Positions 42,820-50,006 of a stretch of DNA of 55,365 bases are shown one piece after another. Below the pieces are notes generated by a model. The model had not been told where the DNA came from, searched no databases, and worked only from the letters and a program-made list of their open reading frames with translations. The DNA is from DASYPQ01 sp041488095 (GTDB lineage: Bacteria; Planctomycetota; UBA1135; GCA-002686595). Both the position numbers and the translations under genes were made by a program. Numbering within the stretch: position 1 is the first letter of the stretch; each line of letters begins with the position of its first letter. The stretch is from assembly GCA_041488095.1 (NCBI GenBank), contig JBGPOP010000029.1:1-55365 (forward strand), read 5' to 3'.

Positions 42820-44607
42820 ATGAACAGGCTGGCGCTGGGGGTGTGGGGCCTCGCGGTCATCCTGGGGAGCACCGGCTGGGCTCAAGTGACCCAGCGGGTG
42901 AGCGTCGACTCGGGCGGGGCGCAGGGGAACAACGACAGCGACTACGCCTCGACTTCCGCCGACGGCCGCTGCGTGGCCTTCGAGAGCGGCGCGACCAACC
43001 TCGTCGGCGGGGACACGAACGGCCTCGTAGACATCTTCGTCCACGACTGCCACAGCGGCACGACCGAGCGCGTGAGCCTCGACTCGGGCGGGATGCAGGG
43101 CAACGGCGACAGCCTCAACCCCTCGATTTCCGCCGACGGCCGCTGTGTGGCCTTCCACAGCACCGCGACCGATCTCGTCAGCGGGGACACGAATCTGTGG
43201 GACGACGTCTTCGTCCGAGACCGCCACAGCGGCACGACCGAGCGCGTGAGCGTCGGCTCGGGTGGTACGCAGGGGAACTCAGCGAGCAGGTTCGCCTCGC
43301 TCTCGTCCGACGGCCGCTACGTGGCCTTTGACAGCTACGCGACGAACCTCGTCCCTGGGGACACGAACACCAGCATCGACATCTTCGTTCACGACCGCCA
43401 GAGCGGCACGACCGTGCGCGTGAGCGTGAGCTCGGGCGGGGTGCAGGGAGACAGCGCTAGCCGCATTTCCTCGATCTCGTCCGACGGCCGCTACGTGGCC
43501 TTCTACAGCTACGCGACCAACCTCGTCAGCGGGGACACGAATGGGGTTTCCGACATCTTCGTCCGCGACCTCCAGAGCGGCACCACCGAGCGCGCGAACC
43601 TCAGCGCCGCCGGGGCCCAGGGGAACGGCTTCAGCCTGCACTCCTGGATCTCCGGTGACGGCCGCTGCGTGGCCTTCGCCAGCAACTCGAACAATCTCGT
43701 CAGCGGAGACACGAATCCGTGGCAGGACATCTTCGTCCGCGACCTCCAGAGCGGCACCACCGAGCGGGTGAGCGTCGATGCGGCCGGTGTGCAGGCGGAC
43801 GGCCCGAGCGACTACCCCTCGATCTCCGCCGACGGTCGCTACGTGAGCTTCCGGAGCACCGCGAGCAACCTCGTCAGCGGGGACACGAACGGCGTCTCGG
43901 ACGTCTTCATCCACGATCGCCAGAGCGGCACGACCGAGCGCGTGAGCATCGGTGCGGGCGGGGCGCAGGGGAACGGCGACAGCGACCGTCCCTCGGTCTC
44001 CGCCGACGGCCGCTGGGTGGCCTTCGACAGCGGCGCGAGCAACCTCGTCGGTGCGGACACGAACGGGGTCGAGGACATCTTCCTGCGCGACCGCGACGCG
44101 ACGGGCTTCACGAGCCTGTGTGATCCCGGTGTCGGCGGCGTGATCGCGTGTCCCTGCTCGAATCCGCCCTCTGGACCGGGCCACGGCTGCGACAACTCGG
44201 CTGCGACGGGCGGCGCGATCCTCTCGGCGTCGGGAATTAGCTACCTCTCGATGGACAACCTGGTGTTCACGACGAGCGGTGAGGAGCCGCCGGCGCTGAG
44301 CATCGTTCTTCAAGGCAACGCGCTCACCTCCAACGGACTCGTCTACGGTCAGGGCGTCCGCTGCGTCAGTGGCTTCCTCAAGCGGCTGTTCGTGAAGGCC
44401 GCTGTGGGCGGCAGCATCACGGCGCCGAACTTCGGGGCTGGCGACCCGACCGTCTCCGCGCGTTCTGCAGCGAAAGGCGATGTGATTCAGCCCGGCCAGA
44501 GCCGCTGGTACCTCGTGTACTACCGCGATCCGAACGTTCTCGGTGGCTGCGACGCCTGGAGGACGTTCAACGCTACGCAGACCGGGCAGGTCACGTGGTT
44601 GCCCTGA
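42820..44607 (+). CDS. Secreted seven-repeat PD40/TolB-like propeller with YYRDP C-terminal domain
   Basis: A 595-residue exported protein. ATG 42820 follows a GAGGAG ribosome binding site, and the signal peptide MNRLALGVWGLAVILGSTGW is cleaved near GWAQ. Seven consecutive 58-residue repeats of the form VSVDSGGAQGNNDSDYAS, SADGRCVAFESGATNLV, GDTNGLVDIFVHD and SGTTER make up a probable seven-bladed propeller. From 44119 the Cys-rich C-terminal domain begins (CDPGVGGVIACPCSNPP), with LSIVLQG, RCVSGFLKRLFVK, VSARSAAKGDVI, YYRDPN and TFNATQTGQVTWLP. The near-identical repeats suggest recent duplication or homogenisation. It is probably extracellular or surface-attached. A minus-strand gene overlaps its 3' end. 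Confidence 0.9.
   Translation: MNRLALGVWGLAVILGSTGWAQVTQRVSVDSGGAQGNNDSDYASTSADGRCVAFESGATNLVGGDTNGLVDIFVHDCHSGTTERVSLDSGGMQGNGDSLNPSISADGRCVAFHSTATDLVSGDTNLWDDVFVRDRHSGTTERVSVGSGGTQGNSASRFASLSSDGRYVAFDSYATNLVPGDTNTSIDIFVHDRQSGTTVRVSVSSGGVQGDSASRISSISSDGRYVAFYSYATNLVSGDTNGVSDIFVRDLQSGTTERANLSAAGAQGNGFSLHSWISGDGRCVAFASNSNNLVSGDTNPWQDIFVRDLQSGTTERVSVDAAGVQADGPSDYPSISADGRYVSFRSTASNLVSGDTNGVSDVFIHDRQSGTTERVSIGAGGAQGNGDSDRPSVSADGRWVAFDSGASNLVGADTNGVEDIFLRDRDATGFTSLCDPGVGGVIACPCSNPPSGPGHGCDNSAATGGAILSASGISYLSMDNLVFTTSGEEPPALSIVLQGNALTSNGLVYGQGVRCVSGFLKRLFVKAAVGGSITAPNFGAGDPTVSARSAAKGDVIQPGQSRWYLVYYRDPNVLGGCDAWRTFNATQTGQVTWLP
42898..44115 (+). repeat. Seven in-frame 174-base tandem repeats
   Basis: Repeat units begin at 42898, 43072, 43246, 43420, 43594, 43768 and 43942, exactly 174 bases apart with no length change. 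Each encodes one 58-residue propeller blade. The last unit diverges at its end where the C-terminal domain starts. Confidence 0.9.
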
Positions 44608-44882
44608 AGGCCCCGCTGCTTCACGAGGTATTTCGTTCCCCGCTTCCGCCCCATCGGCCTGAGCTTCTTGGCCTTCAGCAGGTTCGCGATCGGCTTCTCG
44701 AGCACGGCGGTGTCCGTGCGGATTGCCCGGCCGATCTCCTCCAGACGCTGACCTTGCTTCGAGAGGACCTCCGGCATCGCGAGCAGCGAGCCGGGATCCT
44801 CCAGGGAGGCGCGCGGGCGCGCGCCGCGGACGGGTTGCACGGTTGCGGCGGAGTCCGGCGGGTTCGTCGCGCCTGCGCTCAT
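44520..44882 (-). CDS. Small winged-helix protein, convergent overlap with secreted gene
   Basis: A frame of 120 residues from ATG 44882, which overlaps the upstream stop (ATGA). After a Pro/Ala-rich start, the segment VLSKQGQRLEEIGRAIRTD, TAVLEKPIANLLKAKKLRP and GRKRGTKYLVKQ matches the C-terminal winged helix of the protein at 54794-55318. The natural end of that family is about at YLVK; here the frame runs 28 codons further, across 88 bases antisense to the 3' end of the propeller gene, so the original stop was probably lost. It may still be expressed, or be a decaying member of the same family as the remnants at 33218, 52766 and 54622. Confidence 0.45.
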   Translation of the reverse strand: MSAGATNPPDSAATVQPVRGARPRASLEDPGSLLAMPEVLSKQGQRLEEIGRAIRTDTAVLEKPIANLLKAKKLRPMGRKRGTKYLVKQRGLQGNHVTCPVCVALNVLQASQPPRTFGSR

Positions 44883-45217
44883 CGCCGTCCCACCAGCCGT
44901 GCGACGTCGCGGCGCAGCTTCGCCTCGAAGCGAGGCAAGAGCGCATCCTCCAGCTCCTCGACGTTGTGGAGCGCGAGCAGGTCCACTTGTTCGACGCCGA
45001 TGGAAGGGAAGACGACCTTCTGCCAGAAGCGGCCCGCGATGCCGCGGAAGTAGACCCGATCGATCGCGCGTGTCGCGTTGAAGGTCTGGACGACGAGCGC
45101 ACGCCGGCCGCCGAGGAGCGGCGCGGGCGGTCGGGTCGCCTCCTGCCGGATGGCGACTCCGTCGACCAGCACGCGGTCGACCCCGTAGGGTCCGCAAACT
45201 CGGCCGAGGCTCGACAT
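44879..45217 (-). CDS. Unknown 112-residue protein (VCGPY family)
   Basis: The frame starts at ATG 45217 with MSSLGRVCGPYGVDRVLVDG and includes VVQTFNATRAIDRVYFRG, GRFWQKVVFPSIGVEQVDL and LEDALLPRFEAKLRRDVARL. I do not recognise the family. The codon pattern and the acidic/basic helix at the end look like a real protein. Its stop overlaps the ATG of the small winged-helix gene, so the two probably form a coupled pair. The first 34 bases recur at 22125-22158, also starting at an ATG, which shows that related copies existed elsewhere in this genome. Confidence 0.5.
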   Translation of the reverse strand: MSSLGRVCGPYGVDRVLVDGVAIRQEATRPPAPLLGGRRALVVQTFNATRAIDRVYFRGIAGRFWQKVVFPSIGVEQVDLLALHNVEELEDALLPRFEAKLRRDVARLVGRR

Positions 45218-45652
45218 CCACTGATCGGGGCACTTGCAGCCGCGCGATCATGGCCGGAGGAAGGTCGCCCTGATACCCAAGCGAAGCACGGTCTCTGATT
45301 TCGTACAAGGCGTCAACCAGGGGAGAACAGGAGTTCCCCCCATGCGACGGCCACTCCGGCGCGGTCCCGCTCCTGTCAACCGCGACACCGTCTGGTGCTG
45401 CTTCTCGAGGCCCAGAATCAGGATCGACTGCTCCAAGTTCGCAGGGCCGTAGGGACCGGTCAGGTGGCTCCCCGAGCCCAACGCTAGCGCGAACTGTTCT
45501 CTCCTCGGGAGTCCGGGTTCCATGTCCTCGGGAGCCCTGGCGTACACCCGGCCAAAAGGTGGGGGACCCCCTGCATGCGGAAGCTGGGACAGACATGAAG
45601 AGGAGGCGAACCCCTCACGGCCCTTGGAATGGGGATTCAGGCTCCGGCGGAA
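45218..45652. other. Intergenic region with dispersed repeat copy 2
   Basis: No gene I can support lies in these 435 bases. Positions 45595-45650 hold a copy of the dispersed repeat (core GGCGAACCCCTCACGGCCCT, readable as KRRRTPHGPWNG on the + strand). A minus-strand frame over 45248-45547 has no recognisable domain. The minus-strand reading DALYEIRDRASLGYQGDLPP at about 45250-45320 looks protein-like and may be debris of an older gene. Confidence 0.35.
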
Positions 45653-48600
45653 TCAATTCGGATCGCCGGTCAGCACCCACGCAGCCCAGTCCCGCGTCGA
45701 GTACCTCGGCCGTCCCGCCTCATCCTTCTCGTTGCGGATCTTCATCTTCGCCTCCCATAGCGCCTGCCACTTCGGCTTCTTCTCGACCCACAGGCGGCGG
45801 TAGAAGTCGAGCATCAGTCCCTTGGTCGCCTCGTCGGGCACCTTCCACAAGGACGTGATCACGCTGCGCGCACCCGCGATGTGCAGCGCCTTCTGCAAGG
45901 ATGCGACGCCCTGACCCGCCCGGCGCAGGCCGACGTTCGTGTCGCAGGCGCTGAGGACCGCCAGCTCGCAGTTGGAGAGGTCGAGCGTCGACAACTCCTC
46001 GGCCGTGACCAGACCCGGGATGCGTCCCGCCCTGTCGGCCGGGAGGTTGGCACCCGCGAGGGCCAGACCGCACAGCAGCATCGGATTCATCGCTTTCGTT
46101 CGCTCGGCGTCGCTCGTCCTCCGAACCCAGCCAGGGCTCCGATCGGGCGGCTTGGGATCCTGGGAAGAACGAATCGCGTCCGGCGCGAACCAGCCGTGGG
46201 TCGCCACGTGGAGGAACCGCACTCGGGGCGCGAGCCGGAAGAGCTTCTCCCGCGACGCGTCGAGCCCGTGGAGCACCACGATCTCGCCTCGATGCTCGCC
46301 GAGCTTCTCGAAGTTCGCGCCCAGCTGCGCGACCTCCTCCAGGGTTCCAGGCAGCGGCTCGAAGCCGCGCTCCCAGGCACCTCCGCGCAGGAGGCCGGAC
46401 TCTTCGGGGCTCCGAACTCCCTTCGATGCCGTCGTCTTGGGCGCGCCCGAACTCGAGGCAGCCGGTGGAGCCTCCCGGGTCGTCGATGCAACCGTGCTCG
46501 CCGCGACGGAATCGGATCTCGACGGCGTCTCGCCGATCGTCGCCGAACCGAAGTCGGGCCCTCCCAACGCGAGGAGTCCCGTGGAGTCCGGAGGGCTCTC
46601 GTCCTCGAGGAGGAGATCGAGCCAGGAAAGGCGCACGTCGATGCGCAGGTGCTCACCGAGGAGACTGCTGTCCCGCGGTCTTCGGACGTCAGGAGTCTTC
46701 TCCACCTCCGTCCTCATCGGCTCGCCCGCAGGCAAGGCGTCCAGCGCCACCGCGTTCAGCACGTCGTCGAGCGCGACGATCACGTGCTGCACGCCGAGGA
46801 GGTGTTCCCGCAGCGGATCGATCACCATCTTGCGGAGATCCTCTCCCGGAGCCGTCTCGTCCCGCGCCGGCGCGACCCCGACCGGGGTTCCGCGACCGGG
46901 GGACGTCCCCAAGGCTTCGCGCCACCGCTCGACGGCGTGCTCGATCGGTTCCATCGGACCCAGCTCGACGCGCTCGAGCCGTTCGCGAGCCGGAACCTCC
47001 TCGACGGAAGGCGTCGCTCCGGCGTTCGACGGCGCCGATCGACCCGGTCGGAGCACGAAGGCGCAGAGGCCGAGGACGGCGCGGTTGCGCGGTGGATCGC
47101 CGGGCTCGATCGTCGTCCGTTCGTAGCGCCGGTAGGCGACCAGCGCTTCGTCGTTCTTCAGGCGGGCGCCGAGCGCGCCGAGATCCGGCTCCACGAGCCG
47201 CGACCAGCCCGGGGAGATCCGCGAAGCCACCCGGACCAGGCCGCGCTCCGCGGACTCGATGCCGTCCCGCGCGTGCTCGAGCTCGTCGGCCGTGGCACCC
47301 GACCTCGTCAAGCGGGCGAGCTCGTCGGTCGCCGCACGGACCTGCTCGCGCTGTTCCGCGTACGTCGCCTCCGAGCGCGCGCGCCGCGACAGGCGTGCCG
47401 ACGCCAACGCCGCGCTGCGCATCGTCTCGGAAGCGAGGAACGCCTCCTCTTCCCCCGACGGATCCTCGGCGAACACGCCGAGCCCTGCGGCGAACGAGAG
47501 CGCCATGCCGAGGTCCGCCAGATCCGAGACGATCCGCTCCTCGGCTTCGCGGCTCGACGAGTCGGCGATCGACTGGACGGCCGAACGGCGAAGACTCACG
47601 GCGAAGTTCCGAGCCAGAGTCTCGAACCTCCGGTGCCGGTCCTCCTCCTCCCCAGGTGCCTTCCCCGCGCCCGCCGGCCTTCCGGTGCGAACGCCCGGGT
47701 CGGAAAGGGCCAGGAGGAGGGCCACCTCCCCGCGAGTCGTGCGCAGGTACGGGTGATTCGCGGGGAGCGTCTTGGAACGCACGTCGAGGACCTTCTCCTC
47801 GAGCTGCAACGCCGCATCCGTCTCGCCGATCTCCGCAAGGATGCCGGCGAGATTCTGGCGCGACAGCTGGAGCGCAGGATCATCGTCGGGAAGGGCGCGC
47901 GATTGGACCTCGAGCACCTCTTCCTGGAGCGACCGTGCGCCTTGCCGGTCGCCGAGAGCCAGGAGGCTTGCCGCGAGATTGGCCCGGGCCAGCTGCACAT
48001 GAGGGTGATCGTCGGGAAGCGTGCGCAACCAGATCTCGAGGACCTTCTCCGCCAGCTCGCGCGCCTGCGCGATGTCGCCGAGCCCCTGGAGGATGAAGGC
48101 GAGATTCTGTCGTGTCGCCTGCAGGTCGGGATGATCATCGGGTAGCGTGCGCGACCGGATCTCGAACACCTTCTCCAGGAGCTCGCGGGCTCCCTGGAGA
48201 TCGCCGAGCGTGCCGAGCGTCACGGCGAGATGCTCGCGCGCCATCTGGAGGTTGGGATGGTCGTCGGGCAAGATGCGCGAGTAGCTCTCGAGCACTTTTT
48301 CTTGAATGGCGCGCGCTCTCGTCAGGTCGCCGAGCATCTCGGCCGTGACGGCGACATTCAGGCGCGCGGCCTGCACTTCGGGGTGTTCTTCGGGAAGGGT
48401 GCGCGACACGACGTCGAGGACCTGCTCCTGGAGGGAGAGCGCGCCCCGGAGATCGCCGAGCCCCGCGGACGCGATGGCCAGACCCTGACGGGCGCCCTGA
48501 ACTTGAGGAGCGTCCGCGGGCAGCGTGCGCAAGAAGCTGTCGAGCACCTTCCGATAGAGATCGCGCGCTGCCCGGAAGTCGCCGAGGACGTAGATCGTGT

Positions 48601-49669
48601 TGGCCAGGGTGAACCGCGTGGACTGCAGGTCGGGATCGTCCTCGGGCAGGGTGCGCGACCGGACTTCGAGCACCTGTTTCACCAGGGACTGCGCGCGCTC
48701 GAGATCCCCGAGTTGGGCGATCACGATGGCGAGATTCTGCCGCGCGGTCTGCAGCGCGGGATCGTCTGCCGGAAGGGTGCGCGATCGGACTTCGAGCACC
48801 TTCTCTTCCAGCGCGCGCTGGCCCTTGAGATCCCCGAGACTCCCGAGGGTCAGGCCGAGATTCTCCCGCGCACGCTGCAGATCGGGGTGGTCGTCGGGGA
48901 GCAGGCGCGTCTGGAGGTCGAGCACTTCTTCCTGCAGCCGGCGCGCTGGGGCCAAGTCGCCGAGCTGCCTGAGCGTCTCGGCGAGATTGTTGCGCGCGAG
49001 CAGCACGTCCGGATGGGTCCCGGGCAGGAGCCGCTCGCGGCGGTCCAGGCACGCGCGCCACGCCGAGCAGCAGGGGTGAAGCACCCGCAGGCGACTCGCC
49101 TCGAAGGCCAAGAGCCACTCCGCCGCGTCCATGCGCAGGCTGCGCTCCGCGCCGGGCAGTCCGTGGAGCACCTGGATCGCCTCGGTGATCCGCGCACGCG
49201 CCTCATCCAGCGATCCGGCTTGGCGCCGGTCCTGGATCGACTTCAAGTCTTCGAGCGCCTTCGAAGCCGCTGCGAGCGTGACCACGGTCTCCGGAGCGGC
49301 GAGGAGGTGCAGTTCGACCGTGCGCGTCCCGCCTGGCTTCGAAGCCGCGACGACGATCACGAGCAGCTTCCCCGGCTCGACCTCGAGCTTCACGCAAGGC
49401 GTGGGCTTCCCGCCCGAGTCGTCGTCCTCGGCGAGGAACGTTCCGCTTGCGTTCTCGACCCGCAGGAAGGTGTCGAGGTCTCCCTCGACCTTCGTCCACA
49501 CGTGCAGCGTACCGGAGAACTCGCTCGCGTACTGGATGCGCTTCGAGGGACCGTGGCCTTCGAGTACGGGATCCGTCGCGGTGATCTCGAGCGGTACGAC
49601 GCGATCGTACGGGCAGGCCTGGGCAGCAGAGCCGTCCTGCAGAGCGAGCAGCAGGAGCGCAGCGATCAT
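45653..49669 (-). CDS. Large TPR-CHAT protein (caspase-like protease domain)
   Basis: A protein of about 1338 residues from ATG 49669 (a GTG at 49675 is in frame). The N-terminus MIAALLLLALQDGSAAQA looks like a short signal peptide. A small beta domain (residues 20-130) carries the pre-peptidase-like stretch GTLHVWTKVEGDLDTFLRVE. About ten kinesin-light-chain-type TPRs of 42 residues follow (repeats of LPDDHPDLQxAR and GDLxxAR). The C-terminal CHAT domain (about 1000-1335) has the catalytic His in FLHVATHGWF (about residue 1158) and Cys in LAVLSACDTN (about 1242), the clan CD pair. It ends with VITSLWKVPDEATKGLML, typical of the family. It is predicted to be an exported or surface caspase-like protease; no substrate gene is beside it. 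Confidence 0.92.
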   Translation of the reverse strand: MIAALLLLALQDGSAAQACPYDRVVPLEITATDPVLEGHGPSKRIQYASEFSGTLHVWTKVEGDLDTFLRVENASGTFLAEDDDSGGKPTPCVKLEVEPGKLLVIVVAASKPGGTRTVELHLLAAPETVVTLAAASKALEDLKSIQDRRQAGSLDEARARITEAIQVLHGLPGAERSLRMDAAEWLLAFEASRLRVLHPCCSAWRACLDRRERLLPGTHPDVLLARNNLAETLRQLGDLAPARRLQEEVLDLQTRLLPDDHPDLQRARENLGLTLGSLGDLKGQRALEEKVLEVRSRTLPADDPALQTARQNLAIVIAQLGDLERAQSLVKQVLEVRSRTLPEDDPDLQSTRFTLANTIYVLGDFRAARDLYRKVLDSFLRTLPADAPQVQGARQGLAIASAGLGDLRGALSLQEQVLDVVSRTLPEEHPEVQAARLNVAVTAEMLGDLTRARAIQEKVLESYSRILPDDHPNLQMAREHLAVTLGTLGDLQGARELLEKVFEIRSRTLPDDHPDLQATRQNLAFILQGLGDIAQARELAEKVLEIWLRTLPDDHPHVQLARANLAASLLALGDRQGARSLQEEVLEVQSRALPDDDPALQLSRQNLAGILAEIGETDAALQLEEKVLDVRSKTLPANHPYLRTTRGEVALLLALSDPGVRTGRPAGAGKAPGEEEDRHRRFETLARNFAVSLRRSAVQSIADSSSREAEERIVSDLADLGMALSFAAGLGVFAEDPSGEEEAFLASETMRSAALASARLSRRARSEATYAEQREQVRAATDELARLTRSGATADELEHARDGIESAERGLVRVASRISPGWSRLVEPDLGALGARLKNDEALVAYRRYERTTIEPGDPPRNRAVLGLCAFVLRPGRSAPSNAGATPSVEEVPARERLERVELGPMEPIEHAVERWREALGTSPGRGTPVGVAPARDETAPGEDLRKMVIDPLREHLLGVQHVIVALDDVLNAVALDALPAGEPMRTEVEKTPDVRRPRDSSLLGEHLRIDVRLSWLDLLLEDESPPDSTGLLALGGPDFGSATIGETPSRSDSVAASTVASTTREAPPAASSSGAPKTTASKGVRSPEESGLLRGGAWERGFEPLPGTLEEVAQLGANFEKLGEHRGEIVVLHGLDASREKLFRLAPRVRFLHVATHGWFAPDAIRSSQDPKPPDRSPGWVRRTSDAERTKAMNPMLLCGLALAGANLPADRAGRIPGLVTAEELSTLDLSNCELAVLSACDTNVGLRRAGQGVASLQKALHIAGARSVITSLWKVPDEATKGLMLDFYRRLWVEKKPKWQALWEAKMKIRNEKDEAGRPRYSTRDWAAWVLTGDPN

Positions 49670-49675
49670 GGGCAC

Positions 49676-50006
49676 CCAGGATAGCGGCCGCGGGTCAGGG
49701 CCTTGCGCTGATCAACCAAGGAGCCATCCCTCCGCGTGTGCACGTCCCGGAAGGGCCGCGCAGATAGAGAGGATGCGAACCCTCCTCACGGCCCTCAGGA
49801 TGGGGGGCCTGGCCCTGTGGCAGCCTGGGCGCCGCTCGGAACCGCGGCCCCGCTGGATCAGCTCGGCGCGGAGGCACGAAGCCGAGTGACCCCGTGTCGA
49901 GCACCGACCGAGGCTCGATCGAGGCCCGAGGATCGGCATCCGAAGCGCGGACTGGGCTGCCAGCATCGCGGCTGGAGACTTCGGCACTCAGAAGAAGGGT
50001 TTTCGA
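49676..50006. repeat. Intergenic region with dispersed repeat copy 3
   Basis: This 331-base gap holds the third copy of the dispersed repeat at 49766-49856 (core GCGAACCCTCCTCACGGCCC, then GCCGCTCGGAACCGCGG). Apart from this I see no gene or strong structure. The repeat keeps an open frame (EDANPPHGPQDGG) related to the other two copies. Confidence 0.45.

Noticed and set aside
42898..44115. Regular repeats considered as a CRISPR array
   Set aside because: The units are 174 bases, contiguous and coding; there are no short repeats with unique spacers, and no cas gene is present anywhere in the window.
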